From Lachnospiraceae bacterium UBA7054 (GTDB lineage Bacteria; Bacillota; Clostridia; Lachnospirales; Lachnospiraceae), in contig DLAF01000050.1 in the NCBI GenBank assembly GCA_002492725.1, positions 62,001 through 126,000 of the forward strand: a DNA stretch of 64,000 nt. Reading direction: 5' to 3'. The notes beneath the pieces were generated by a model. It was not told the origin of the DNA. It worked only from the letters and a program-made list of their open reading frames with translations, and made no database searches. Shown here piece after piece: positions 25,577 through 35,034 of the stretch; position 1 is the first letter of the stretch, and the number at the start of each line of letters is the position of its first letter. The position numbers and the translations under genes were made by a program.

Positions 25577-27115
25577 TTAAAATCCCTGATAAATAAATTC
25601 CGTCGCGCTGTAACCGGGGCCGTAACACCCAAATAAGATCACCGCAAACAAAAGGACGTACCATAAGATCCAACGAAACGGGAGCGGCTTTTTCGCGATA
25701 CCGTCCCGCACCGAACCTTTCCGCTGCAGCAGCGAAACCGCCCACAGACAAAGGAGGGAAAGTGCCGCGATTGCCATTTCGATCCCGTCAAGTCCCAGCG
25801 TAAGCAGGGAGCCGTCCCAGAGAATCCCTAAATCAAAATGTCTCACCGCACCCGCAAGCATCGAAAAAGCATCCCCCACCGAGGAAGCCCGAAAGAACAG
25901 ATCACCGATACACACCAGAAAGAAGGTGCGCAGGATCCGAAACCCCGTCACGAAACGTCCTTCCGCAGGCAGATGAAGCCTTGCAAGCAGGCGGGCAAAC
26001 CCGGGCGCAAGAAGCCCCTCCAGCACAATATAGCACCAGTGTAAAAGTCCCGAACCGATCACAAATTTCCAGTCTCCGCCATGCCAGATGCCCACCGTCA
26101 GCCACAGCACAAACAAGGCCGCGAAGGTAGCAAGCTGCTTGCCCCGCTTTTTCCCGCATTTCTCTTTCAGTTTCCTATTGATATCAGTAAATAGTTTAGA
26201 CCGAAGAAGCGGATAAAAAACATAGTCTTTCATCCACACGCCCAGCGTGATGTGCCAGCGCCGCCAATACTCTGCCACACTCTTTGAAAAGAAAGGCGTC
26301 TGAAAGTTTTCCGGCAGCAGAATCCCCAGGCTCTCCGACATCCCCAGCACGATATCCATACAGCCGGAAAAATCCGTGTAAAGCTGGAAAGCGTAAGCCG
26401 CCGTCGCCACCCAGATGTAGGCCCCGGAGTAAGTCTCATAACTGCCGTAAACTGTATTTACCAGAATGCCCAGTCTTTCCGCGATCACCAGCTTCTTAAA
26501 AAAGCCCCAGACCATGCGCTGCAAGCCCCGCGTCACCTGTCTGTAATCGAAGGCATGCGGTGCAAAAAACTGCTCTGCGTGCTCCCTGTACTTTAAGATC
26601 GGTCCTGAGACCAGATTCGGAAAATACAGGCCGTAGAGCGCAAGCTTAAAGCCGTTTTTCTGATGTTCGGCAAGGCCATAGTAGACATCGATCACATAGC
26701 CCAAAAGGGAAAAGGTATAAAAACTGATTCCCAGCGGTACCGGAAAATTCACACCGGAAAACAGATTTTCGGAAGTGCCGAACAAATGCGCCGCACCATT
26801 CACCGTATTAATCAAAAAATTGACATATTTCAGGGCGAAGAGGATTCCGATATTGACAAAGATTGTCACAAGGAGGATCCCTCTGCGCCTTTTCTCCTCC
26901 TGCACCGGCGTTTTCGCAAGCAGCCCCGTCCCCGTATAGCAGGCAGCCACGGAACAAACAGGATAAAGCACCAGCACTCCCTGACCCGCAAGCAGGCAGT
27001 AAGAAACGCTGCACAGCAAAAGAAATCCCCACTGAAATTTTCGGGGGATACTGTAATATAGTATCAGCATTACCGCAAAAAAGCACAAAAAATAAAAAGA
27101 GGTAATTCCCATCAT
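25577..27115 (-). CDS. MBOAT family O-acyltransferase
   Basis: This 512-residue polytopic protein belongs to a branch that differs from the other MBOATs here: FPNLVSGPILKYREHAEQF, LYTDFSGCMDIVLGMSESLG, WRRWHITLGVWMKDYVFYPLL and WLTVGIWHGGDWKFVIGSGLLHW. The canonical YIPLGGNR is replaced by a longer FYPLLRSKLF segment. The WHG histidine is kept. The start is uncertain (MMGITSFYF) because no clear ribosome site precedes it. It is divergent from the MBOAT at 27212, 96 bases away, and has no SGNH gene directly beside it on its own strand. Confidence 0.9.
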   Translation of the reverse strand: MMGITSFYFLCFFAVMLILYYSIPRKFQWGFLLLCSVSYCLLAGQGVLVLYPVCSVAACYTGTGLLAKTPVQEEKRRRGILLVTIFVNIGILFALKYVNFLINTVNGAAHLFGTSENLFSGVNFPVPLGISFYTFSLLGYVIDVYYGLAEHQKNGFKLALYGLYFPNLVSGPILKYREHAEQFFAPHAFDYRQVTRGLQRMVWGFFKKLVIAERLGILVNTVYGSYETYSGAYIWVATAAYAFQLYTDFSGCMDIVLGMSESLGILLPENFQTPFFSKSVAEYWRRWHITLGVWMKDYVFYPLLRSKLFTDINRKLKEKCGKKRGKQLATFAALFVLWLTVGIWHGGDWKFVIGSGLLHWCYIVLEGLLAPGFARLLARLHLPAEGRFVTGFRILRTFFLVCIGDLFFRASSVGDAFSMLAGAVRHFDLGILWDGSLLTLGLDGIEMAIAALSLLCLWAVSLLQRKGSVRDGIAKKPLPFRWILWYVLLFAVILFGCYGPGYSATEFIYQGF

Positions 27116-27211
27116 GCGTCTATTTTATCACACTCCCGCCGTAAAGGAAAGCGCTTGTAATAATCCCGTCAATACAGTAAAATAGTGGGGAAAAAAGATG
27201 TGGAGGAAACT

Positions 27212-28654
27212 ATGCTCTTCAATTCTCAACTGTTCGCCGTCTTTTTGACGGCTGTATTTCTCTTATATTATATCCTGCCTGCCCGATTCAGGTGGGTCTT
27301 TTTGCTGCTTGCCAGTTACGGCTTTTATATGAATCTGCATGCTGCCTACGGGCTGCTGCTCTTTTTTTCCACCCTGCTCACCTTTCTTTTGGCTCTGCGG
27401 CTGGAAAAGGCTCCCGATCAAAAGAAAAAGAGGCTCTGCCTGACGGGAGGCATCCTGCCGCTTTTGGCGATCCTTCTGGTGTTTAAGCTGGGCGCTCCCG
27501 TAATTGACAGAATTAACGCGCTGATCGATGCCGGCAGGCTGTCCCTCCATCCGCTTACGCTGCGGATCCTGCTGCCCGCAGGCGTCTCCTTCTATTTTTT
27601 TCAGTCCATGGGCTACCTGATCGACGTCTATAAGGGGAAGGTGCGGGCAGAGCGGCATTTTGGGCACTACGCCCTCTTTGTCTCCTTCTTTCCCCAGCTT
27701 TTGGCGGGGCCGATTGGACGGGCGGACGCTCTTTTGCCGCAGTTAAAGGCCGAGCAGCGTTTTGATTACGACAGTGCTTCCTACGGTCTGAAATTAATGG
27801 CCTGGGGTTATTTTAAAAAACTGGTGATCGCGGATACCTTTGCCGTGACGGTCAATCAGGTGTACGACAACTGCCGCAGCTATGTAGGGCTTGTCTTTAT
27901 CATCACCACGGTGATGTACGCCATCCAGATCTACTGCGATTTTTCCGGTTACTCGGACATCGCCATTGGCTGCGCCAGACTTTTTGGGGTGGAGCTTACT
28001 ACAAACTTTAAGAGCCCTTACCTCTCCTTTTCCATCCGGGAATTTTGGAGCCGCTGGCACATTTCCCTCTCCACCTGGTTTCGGGACTATGTATACATCC
28101 CGCTGGGCGGCAGCCGCACGGGACGGATCCGCCACTGTCTCAATCTGTTTATCACCTTTTTGGTCAGCGGCTTCTGGCATGGCAGCGCCCTTACCTTTCT
28201 TGCCTGGGGCGCAATCCACGGCCTGTTACAGATCATCGAAACGTTTCTCTATCCCAAACGGAAGGCCGGGGCGCCCGCACGGAAAAAACACTGGTGGCAG
28301 CTTCCGCTCACCTTCTGTCTGGTCTGCCTTGCCTGGATCTTCTTTCGGGCCAACTCGATACAGGACGCGCTGTGGATCCTTTCGCGGTTATTCTGGGATA
28401 TCGGCAGACCCTTAAACTACTTAAAGACCGCCGCGATCTGCCTGGATCTGTCCTACCCGGCGATGGCAGGCATGGCGCTGTCCGCGTTGGTGCTGCTCAT
28501 TTATGACAGTATCTCCCTGAAACAGGATGTGATCGGACTGGTATCGCGGGCATGGGCACCTGTGCGTTACCTTGCGTATGTACTGCTTTTGATGGCAATC
28601 GCCCTGTTTTCCTATAAGGGGATTGCCACGGAGTTTATTTATATGCAATTTTAA
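27212..28654 (+). CDS. MBOAT family O-acyltransferase
   Basis: This 480-residue protein is started at MLFNSQLFAVFLT with GGAGG 6 bases before the ATG; the open frame from a GTG at 27185 would swallow that ribosome site. Motifs: SFFPQLLAGPIGRA, IYCDFSGYSDIAIGCARLFG, WSRWHISLSTWFRDYVYIPLGGSRTG and LVSGFWHGSALTFLAWGAIHG, with both conserved histidines. It heads a two-gene plus-strand unit with the SGNH-like gene at 28710, so the pair probably O-acylates an extracellular sugar polymer. Confidence 0.94.
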   Translation: MLFNSQLFAVFLTAVFLLYYILPARFRWVFLLLASYGFYMNLHAAYGLLLFFSTLLTFLLALRLEKAPDQKKKRLCLTGGILPLLAILLVFKLGAPVIDRINALIDAGRLSLHPLTLRILLPAGVSFYFFQSMGYLIDVYKGKVRAERHFGHYALFVSFFPQLLAGPIGRADALLPQLKAEQRFDYDSASYGLKLMAWGYFKKLVIADTFAVTVNQVYDNCRSYVGLVFIITTVMYAIQIYCDFSGYSDIAIGCARLFGVELTTNFKSPYLSFSIREFWSRWHISLSTWFRDYVYIPLGGSRTGRIRHCLNLFITFLVSGFWHGSALTFLAWGAIHGLLQIIETFLYPKRKAGAPARKKHWWQLPLTFCLVCLAWIFFRANSIQDALWILSRLFWDIGRPLNYLKTAAICLDLSYPAMAGMALSALVLLIYDSISLKQDVIGLVSRAWAPVRYLAYVLLLMAIALFSYKGIATEFIYMQF

Positions 28655-28709
28655 TTTCGCCCGCGTTTCGCGGATTGCTTTTGAATAAATCAATAGAAAA
28701 GGAAGAAAA

Positions 28710-29726
28710 ATGAAGAAAAGAAAATCGTTTGTAATCTTTCTGATCAAGTGCATCGCCATCCCCGCGGCGGCCGTCCTGCTGCTGTTTTTGCTGAACCGCT
28801 CCTACCGCAAAATCGACGATGAAAAATATATGGATATGTGGAATCTGGGAATGCTGGGGAATCAGGTGAACAACGTGCGCCTCGCCAATGTCGGCAGCTC
28901 CCACGGCGCCTACGATTTTGTTTATGACAGTTTTACAAATGCAGGCGTCTCCTGCTTTAATTTCGGTCACACGAGCCAGACCTACGAATACGATCTGGCC
29001 CTGCTTGCGGAGTACGGGCAGCATCTGGAAGAAGGCTGCGTGCTGTTCATACCTGTCTCTTATTTTTCCTTCAACAACGAGACGGCAAACGAGACGGAAG
29101 CACAGGCGCTCTCCGTCAAGTACTATCACTATCTCTCCCCCAAAAACATGCCAAATTACGACTTGTTTACAGATATCGTAACAAGCAGGCTGCCCATCCT
29201 CTCCGCCGGAGAAGACCTCTTAAAACTGCTGCCAAAGACAAGCCTTACAGCCTTCGCGGCGGAAGAGACTGCCGCCCCCGCAACGGATGAGACTGTGAGA
29301 GAAGCGTCTGCGCCCGCAATGGACGAGGCAGCCGTGGCAGAATTTGCAAACAGGGCCGCCCAGCGCTTCGACCGCCATTTTAACAACAAAGAGGAATACT
29401 TCCTTCCTGAGCGGGAAGAGCAGCTCTACGCCATCATAAACTACTGCAAAGAGCACGGGATCACACCCGTGCTCATCACCACGCCCTTCTCAAGCTACTA
29501 TAATGCGCCGGTACCGGAAGATTTTTTGAATCGGTTTTACGGCATTATCAACCGCATCGCATCTGACACCGGTGTCAATTATTACGACTACTCCCACGAC
29601 GAGCGGTTCTCCGAAAACCTGACCCTGTTTTCCGACTCCGACCACTTGAATCCCGAAGGCGCCGCCTATTTCATGGACATCCTCACGGAGGAAGTTTATG
29701 AACTGAAGGCCGTCATACGCGAGTAA
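28710..29726 (+). CDS. Membrane-anchored SGNH-like protein, MBOAT partner
   Basis: This 338-residue protein has one N-terminal membrane helix (about 8-30) and an outside domain. LANVGSSHGAYDF is the block I serine motif and DSDHLNPEGAAYFM the block V Asp/His. It follows the MBOAT gene by 55 bases on the same strand. An Ala/Thr/Glu-rich stretch (about 180-215) interrupts the domain. It probably receives or hands on the acyl group delivered by the MBOAT. GGAAG is the ribosome site. Confidence 0.82.
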   Translation: MKKRKSFVIFLIKCIAIPAAAVLLLFLLNRSYRKIDDEKYMDMWNLGMLGNQVNNVRLANVGSSHGAYDFVYDSFTNAGVSCFNFGHTSQTYEYDLALLAEYGQHLEEGCVLFIPVSYFSFNNETANETEAQALSVKYYHYLSPKNMPNYDLFTDIVTSRLPILSAGEDLLKLLPKTSLTAFAAEETAAPATDETVREASAPAMDEAAVAEFANRAAQRFDRHFNNKEEYFLPEREEQLYAIINYCKEHGITPVLITTPFSSYYNAPVPEDFLNRFYGIINRIASDTGVNYYDYSHDERFSENLTLFSDSDHLNPEGAAYFMDILTEEVYELKAVIRE

Positions 29727-29767
29727 ATGCAGGCCGTCCATCAATGCGGAAAATGCCGTATTTCACT

Positions 29768-30700
29768 CTACCATTGCACCGAAAGCACCGCCGCCTTCTC
29801 CACATGCCTGTCGCCGCGGCGGTAAAAATCCTCCACCGCCTCCCCGGCAACCTCGTCCGTGACTTCCTCCGCAAGCATCAGCCCCGGATGAAAGAGGATT
29901 TCCAGTTCTCTGCCGTCCCGCGCTGCCTTTGCGCGCATCTTCGGATAGAGTTTCTCGATCCTTGCTTTATCCATACGCCCACTCATCACAAGCCCCCACA
30001 GATACATGGGCTTAAGTCCGTTCTCCTTATAGTAACGATCCACTTTGTACGAATAGAGAGACAACAGTCTGTTCTTGACAAAATTGATGGGACGGTAAGT
30101 TTTATATAAGGACACTTCCGTCAAAAAAGTACCTAAAACCTCTTTTGAATTGCGGATGTATTCCACCGCATATCCTTCTTCGCGCACTGCTGCAAGAAGC
30201 GCCTCCCAAACCACGGGAATCATATGGGCGTGCTGGTGGCTGTCAATGCGAAGTCCTTTCTGCGCACAGGCAATCCCCGCCTTTTCGGCGATCTCCATGC
30301 ACCTTTTCACCGCCTCCTGCCCTCTTGCAAGCTGGGCTTTGATCTCACGGATCAGCTGTGCCTTGACCCGTCCCCTTTTTCCCGACAGATAGGAGGCCAC
30401 AAAAAGACCGCCCCAGGAAAGACCCATCAGATCGCCCCCGTCTTGCACAAGGTCAGGCGTCTTTTCCCTTCCCGCAAGGCTTCTGCCTTCCACAAAGTCC
30501 AGGTGCACCGACATAAGGGGCAAAAAGGGAAGATTCGGGATTTCCTCATAAAGCAGCTCCATACACTGCAAAAAGCAGCTCATATTCGTGACAATACTGA
30601 TGCTGTTTAGCTTTCCTGCCCGCATACACGCAAGCATATCTTCTGACGTATTGATCGTAAGCGCATAATCATCCGCGTGAATATCCGGTCTGTCGTTCAT
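29768..30700 (-). CDS. ChbG/YdjC-like carbohydrate deacetylase
   Basis: This 310-residue protein starts MNDRPDIHADDYALT (30700) with GAGGA 7 bases before; the open frame upstream overlaps the GT2 gene and has no site. Metal and catalytic residues of the YdjC fold are present: HADDYALT at the N-terminus, SVHLDFVEG, DSHQHAHMIP and LFHPG. The family removes N-acetyl groups from sugars such as chitobiose or hopanoid glycosides. As last gene of a glycosyltransferase operon it may deacetylate a lipid-linked or nucleotide-linked amino sugar; that is inference. Confidence 0.87.
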   Translation of the reverse strand: MNDRPDIHADDYALTINTSEDMLACMRAGKLNSISIVTNMSCFLQCMELLYEEIPNLPFLPLMSVHLDFVEGRSLAGREKTPDLVQDGGDLMGLSWGGLFVASYLSGKRGRVKAQLIREIKAQLARGQEAVKRCMEIAEKAGIACAQKGLRIDSHQHAHMIPVVWEALLAAVREEGYAVEYIRNSKEVLGTFLTEVSLYKTYRPINFVKNRLLSLYSYKVDRYYKENGLKPMYLWGLVMSGRMDKARIEKLYPKMRAKAARDGRELEILFHPGLMLAEEVTDEVAGEAVEDFYRRGDRHVEKAAVLSVQW

Positions 30701-30734
30701 AATATTCCTCATTTCCGGCCAATTTTCAAAGCAC

Positions 30735-31706
30735 TCATGACTCCTCTTTGGTTTCATGCAGCACCACCGTGTCGATGATATAGCGGGGTCTGTGTTTTGT
30801 CTCCATGTAGATCTTGCCGACATACTCTCCGATGATCCCCAGCGAGAGCAGGGTGATGCCGCCGATCAAAAGCGAGACGATCATCGTCGTGGTATAACCG
30901 GGCACATTATTGCCCATCGCCCAGTCTACGAGGCTGATCACGCACATGATCATACTGAACAAAAAGACCAGAAACCCCAGTCCGCCGATGAGACGCAAAG
31001 GACGCACGCTCATGGAGGTGATGCCGTCCATGGCAAGCGTGAGCATCTTGCTCAAAGTATACTTGGAATGCCCCGCCTCCCTGGCCTTCACATCAAAATA
31101 GACCACATCGGAGGAAAAGCCCATGGTGGGGATCAGTCCCCGCAGAAACAGATTCGTCTCCTGATACGCCGAGAGCGCGTCAAGCGCCTTTTTCGAGAGC
31201 AGACGGTAATCAGCGTGATTCGTGATCACACGGCTGCCCAGAAGGTGCATGAGATTGTAGTAGGCAGTGGCCGTCGCCTTCTTAAAAACGCCGTCGGAGT
31301 GCCTGTCATTGCGCACCCCGTAAACCACCTCGCAGCCTGCCATATATTTTTCCAAGAACAAATCCAGCGCCTCGATATCCTGCTGCAGATCCGCGTCGAT
31401 CGTAACCACCACATCCGCGTGGGCCCTGGCCGTCATCATCCCCGCCAGAATCGCGCTCTGGTGGCCGTAATTGCCCGCCAGGCTGACAACGGAAAAAACC
31501 TCGTCCTTCGCCGCAATCTCATGGAGAAGGCGCAGGGTGGCATCCTTGCTGCCATCGTTCACAAACATGACCCGCGAACCCTGTTTTACCTTATTTTCCC
31601 GCTCCAGGCGCTCCAACTTCTCTTTCATAACCGAGGCGGTCTTTTCCACCACCTCCTCCTCGTTATAACAGGGTACCACCAGGTATAAAATCGGAATCTC
31701 TCTCAT
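30735..31706 (-). CDS. GT2 glycosyltransferase, GtrB/DPM1-like with two C-terminal helices
   Basis: This 323-residue protein is started at MREIPILYLVVPCYNEEE (31706) with GAGGA 8 bases before. GT-A motifs: VPCYNEEEVVEK, MFVNDGSKDATL, TIDADLQQDIEA (DxD) and ETNLFLRGLIPTMGF. Helices lie at about 220-245 and 258-285, and the protein ends in the KIYMETKHRPRY tail typical of polyprenyl-phosphate glucosyltransferases. It acts at the inner face to charge undecaprenyl phosphate. It sits between the epimerase and the ChbG gene. Confidence 0.93.
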   Translation of the reverse strand: MREIPILYLVVPCYNEEEVVEKTASVMKEKLERLERENKVKQGSRVMFVNDGSKDATLRLLHEIAAKDEVFSVVSLAGNYGHQSAILAGMMTARAHADVVVTIDADLQQDIEALDLFLEKYMAGCEVVYGVRNDRHSDGVFKKATATAYYNLMHLLGSRVITNHADYRLLSKKALDALSAYQETNLFLRGLIPTMGFSSDVVYFDVKAREAGHSKYTLSKMLTLAMDGITSMSVRPLRLIGGLGFLVFLFSMIMCVISLVDWAMGNNVPGYTTTMIVSLLIGGITLLSLGIIGEYVGKIYMETKHRPRYIIDTVVLHETKEES

Positions 31707-31725
31707 TCTTTTATCCTCTACGCAA

Positions 31726-32718
31726 TTAACCATAATAGCCTCGATACCAGTCCACAAATTTCTGCAAGCCTTCCTCTATGGAGGTGTCCGGCTTAAAGTC
31801 GTAATCCCGCATCAGGTCGCTCACATCCGCATAAGTCTGATAGACGTCGCCCGGCTGCATGGGAAGATACTCCTTTTTGGCTTCCCTGCCAAGGCAGCGC
31901 TCCAGCGTTTCCACAAATTCCATCAGCTTTACCGGTTTATTGTTGCCGATATTGTACAGCTGATAGCGCACGCCCTTTTCGTTTTCCGCGGGCGGATTAC
32001 ACAAGATATTCTCCACGCCCCGCACAATGTCGTCAATATAGGTAAAATCGCGGTACATATCGCCCTGATTGTAAATCTGGATCGGCTCCCCCGCAAGAAT
32101 CTTTTTGGTAAACTTAAAGTACGCCATATCCGGCCGTCCAAAGGGCCCATAAACCGTAAAAAAGCGCAGCCCCGTTACCGGGATCTGATAGAGTTTGCTG
32201 TAGGCATGTGCCATCAGTTCATTTGATTTTTTGGTAGCGGCATAGAGGCTCACCGGCTCGTCCACCTGATCCTTCGTGGAGAAGGGCACTTTTTTGTTGC
32301 CGCCGTAAACAGAGCTTGAGGACGCATAGACCAGGTGCTCTACCGGAAAGAAACGGCAGCTCTCAAGAATATGAAAAAATCCCATCATATTAGATTCCAT
32401 ATAGGCAGTCGGATTGTCAATGCTGTAGCGCACGCCTGCCTGCGCCCCCAGATTCACCACGATCTGGGGATGAAATTCCTGAAAAGCGCGGAACACATCC
32501 GCATAATCCGCAAGATCTCCCCGCAGGAAGCTGAAATTATCGTAGGAATCCAGGATTGCCAGACGATCCTCTTTCAGCTTCACATCATAATAATCATTCA
32601 TATTGTCAAAGCCGATCACCCTGGCTCCCTGTTCCAACAGACGCTTTGACAGATGAAAGCCGATAAAGCCCGCGCCGCCGGTAACCAGATATGTCTTAGA
32701 AGGATCTAATGCTCTCAT
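31726..32718 (-). CDS. NAD-dependent epimerase, probable UDP-glucuronate 4-epimerase
   Basis: This 330-residue SDR protein is started at MRALDPSKTYLVTGG with GGGAGAG before the ATG; the frame to 32763 overlaps ugd. NAD motif TGGAGFIGFHL, SSSSVYGG and catalytic YAATKK, then RFFTVYGPFGRPDMAYFKF. This last segment and DNMNDYYDVKLK are characteristic of UDP-glucuronate 4-epimerases (LpsL/Cap1J group). Adjacency to UDP-glucose dehydrogenase, which makes its substrate, fits a UDP-GlcA to UDP-GalA step. Confidence 0.9.
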   Translation of the reverse strand: MRALDPSKTYLVTGGAGFIGFHLSKRLLEQGARVIGFDNMNDYYDVKLKEDRLAILDSYDNFSFLRGDLADYADVFRAFQEFHPQIVVNLGAQAGVRYSIDNPTAYMESNMMGFFHILESCRFFPVEHLVYASSSSVYGGNKKVPFSTKDQVDEPVSLYAATKKSNELMAHAYSKLYQIPVTGLRFFTVYGPFGRPDMAYFKFTKKILAGEPIQIYNQGDMYRDFTYIDDIVRGVENILCNPPAENEKGVRYQLYNIGNNKPVKLMEFVETLERCLGREAKKEYLPMQPGDVYQTYADVSDLMRDYDFKPDTSIEEGLQKFVDWYRGYYG

Positions 32719-32737
32719 AGTCTCTCCCTTTTCTGCC

Positions 32738-34048
32738 TCAACGCCCGATACTGTAATATTCAACGCCCGCCTCTGTCATCTGTTTCACGCTGTAAACGTT
32801 TCGTCCGTCGTACACCAGCGGAATCCGCATCCGCTCCTTAAAAGTCCCGGGCGTCACCCGGCGGATTTCCTCCCATTCCGTAAAGACAAAACAGATATCC
32901 GCATTCTGCAAAGCCGCCTCCGGCGTATCCGCATAAGTAATGACACCTCTGTCATTTTTCCCTTCCGGGAAAAACTTCTGAAAATTCTTCGCCGCTGCCG
33001 GATCAAAGGCAGTGATTTGCGCACCGTTTTCCAGCAAAAGCTTTATATTATCCAAAGACGGTGCCTCCCTGAGATCGTCCGTGCCGGGCTTAAAAGCAAG
33101 CCCCAGAACCGCCACTTTCAATCCCTCAAAAGTGATCATGCGTTTGCAGGCCTTCTGATAGAGTCTGGTCTTCTGGGCTGCGTTCACATCCACCGCCGCT
33201 TCCACGGTCTTTAGCTGATAGCCGTTTTGCGCCGCCAGATACTTAAGGGCTTTGGTATCCTTGGGAAAACAGCTTCCGCCGTAACCGATGCCTGCCTTTA
33301 AGAAGTTTGCGCCGATCCTCGTGTCGTAACTCATACCCTCCGCCACCGCGTCGATGTCCGCTCCCACCAGCTCGCAGAGGTTTGCGATGTCGTTCATGTA
33401 GGAAATTTTCAGCGCCAGAAAATCATTGCAGGCGTACTTGATCATCTCCGCTGACCGCCTGTTCACGGAGACAATGGGAAGGCCAAAGGGCTCATAAATC
33501 TCTTTGAGAAGCGCCTCTGCCTCTCTGCTTTCAGTGCCGATAATGATGCGGGCCGCATGGAGCGTGTCATGCACCGCCGAACCCTGTGCCAGAAACTCCG
33601 GATTGGAAGCGACCTCCACCTTCACATCCCGCTTCAAAAAATCGTGGATGAACTGCTCCACCTTGTCGTTGGTGCCCACAGGCACCGTGGATTTCACCAC
33701 CACCAGACAGTCCCGCTCCACGGATTCGGCGATCTGCCTCGAAACCGTGGCAATATAGCTTAAATTGGCTGAGCCGTCAGGCTGTTCCGGCGTGCCCACA
33801 CCGATAAAAATAGCGTCCTTATCCCGATAGGCCTGCGCGTAATCCGTGGTATAGTGGAGTCTGCCCGCCGCGTTGTTTTTCCGCATCAGCTCCTCCAGGC
33901 CTTCCTCGTAGATGGGGCTCTGTCCCGCCTCCATCATTTTTACCTTTTTTTCATCCACGTCCACGCAGGTGACGTCATGTCCCTTTTCCGCGAAGCACAC
34001 ACCCGCCACCAGCCCTACATATCCTGTTCCTGCAACCGCGATCTTCAT
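32738..34048 (-). CDS. ugd: UDP-glucose 6-dehydrogenase
   Basis: This 436-residue protein has the usual family length. N-terminal NAD motif VAGTGYVGLVAGVCFAEKG, VKSTVPVGT, the NPEFLAQGSA segment and the catalytic cysteine in GIGYGGSCFPKDTKAL (Cys260). AAGGAG lies 8 bases before the ATG. It oxidises UDP-glucose to UDP-glucuronate in the cytosol, feeding the epimerase 20 bases downstream and the uronic-acid-using glycosyltransferases of the operon. Confidence 0.96.
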   Translation of the reverse strand: MKIAVAGTGYVGLVAGVCFAEKGHDVTCVDVDEKKVKMMEAGQSPIYEEGLEELMRKNNAAGRLHYTTDYAQAYRDKDAIFIGVGTPEQPDGSANLSYIATVSRQIAESVERDCLVVVKSTVPVGTNDKVEQFIHDFLKRDVKVEVASNPEFLAQGSAVHDTLHAARIIIGTESREAEALLKEIYEPFGLPIVSVNRRSAEMIKYACNDFLALKISYMNDIANLCELVGADIDAVAEGMSYDTRIGANFLKAGIGYGGSCFPKDTKALKYLAAQNGYQLKTVEAAVDVNAAQKTRLYQKACKRMITFEGLKVAVLGLAFKPGTDDLREAPSLDNIKLLLENGAQITAFDPAAAKNFQKFFPEGKNDRGVITYADTPEAALQNADICFVFTEWEEIRRVTPGTFKERMRIPLVYDGRNVYSVKQMTEAGVEYYSIGR

Positions 34049-34073
34049 ATTTTTAGCTCCTTTTGCTTATTAT

Positions 34074-35018
34074 TCATTCTCCGCTCAACAATCTGCGTAT
34101 CTTCCGCACAAACCGCTGCATCACTGTCGGCCCATGATTCCTTTTTGCCTTCTCCTCATCAAAGAGGACGTAAAGTTCAGGATATCCTTTTACAAAATCC
34201 CACCAGGCCGACCCCAGATTGGTGTCATAGCGTATCCAGGGCTTGTCCCCTGCATAGTGAAGAATGGCAGGGTGCTCCTGCGCCTTACGGCTCTCCGCCT
34301 CCGTATAAATTCCCTCCGCCACAAACTGTTCAAAGTCTTTTGCGGACAGATAGGCAAATCTGTTATATTTCGGAGACAGATAGACGATTGCCCCCTGACA
34401 GGTAATATTTAAAATATCCTGATCCTGATAATAAAATCTTTCCCGCACCAGCGCATTCCAACGCGCATCCAGCCCTCTTTTTCTCACTTCGGCCAGATTC
34501 AGAAGCGTCACCCCGGCATTGATATAACCGCCCTTCATCCCCGCGAGGAGATGCCAGTAGGGCCTTTTTTCGTTCCACTCCCACTTCTGCCTCAGATTGA
34601 CGGCCCCCTTTACCGCCGCCAGCACTTTTCCCTCCAGCGGCGTCTCCCATAGCGGGACCAGGCTCTCCCTCACCAGCACATCAGCGTCCAGATAAAGAAT
34701 CTTATCAACCTCCGGTAAAAGCGTCGGCAGCGCCAGCCGCAGATAGGTGCCCGCAGAGATGCCCCGCACTTCATAGGCGCCTGCATAGGGATTTTCGACG
34801 CAGTGCATCTTAAGTGCCGCGCCTTCATCAATTTTTTTCATCAGAGCGCGAAGCGGCTCCTCACAAGCGCCAGCCGCCTGCGTACAGACGCAGTGAATCT
34901 CCCAGCAAGCGTCCTCCTCTGCGGAAGCTGCGAGGAGGGAAGCTGCCGCTGCCTGCACCTGAGCCGTTAAATTTTCATCAAAGCAAAAGACTGCCTTTCG
35001 CGTTTCCATATGTTTCAT
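34074..35018 (-). CDS. GT8 family glycosyltransferase
   Basis: This GT-A enzyme of 314 residues is started at MKHMETRKAVFCFDENL (35018). An in-frame ATG at 35045 overlaps the neighbouring gene, and 35009 is another option. GT8 motifs: ISAGTYLRLALPTLLP, ILYLDADVLV (DxD), GYINAGVTLLNL, QDQDILN and HYAGDKPW near the end. It would add galactose, glucose or GalNAc to a lipid-linked glycan. It lies between a GT2 gene and ugd. Confidence 0.88.
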   Translation of the reverse strand: MKHMETRKAVFCFDENLTAQVQAAAASLLAASAEEDACWEIHCVCTQAAGACEEPLRALMKKIDEGAALKMHCVENPYAGAYEVRGISAGTYLRLALPTLLPEVDKILYLDADVLVRESLVPLWETPLEGKVLAAVKGAVNLRQKWEWNEKRPYWHLLAGMKGGYINAGVTLLNLAEVRKRGLDARWNALVRERFYYQDQDILNITCQGAIVYLSPKYNRFAYLSAKDFEQFVAEGIYTEAESRKAQEHPAILHYAGDKPWIRYDTNLGSAWWDFVKGYPELYVLFDEEKAKRNHGPTVMQRFVRKIRRLLSGE

Positions 35019-35034
35019 TTTACCCTGACAATGC

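Noticed and set aside
28664..28676. Small hairpin CCGCG-TTT-CGCGG between MBOAT and SGNH genes as terminator
   Set aside because: Stem of 5 bases with no T-run directly after it; the two genes are more likely co-transcribed.
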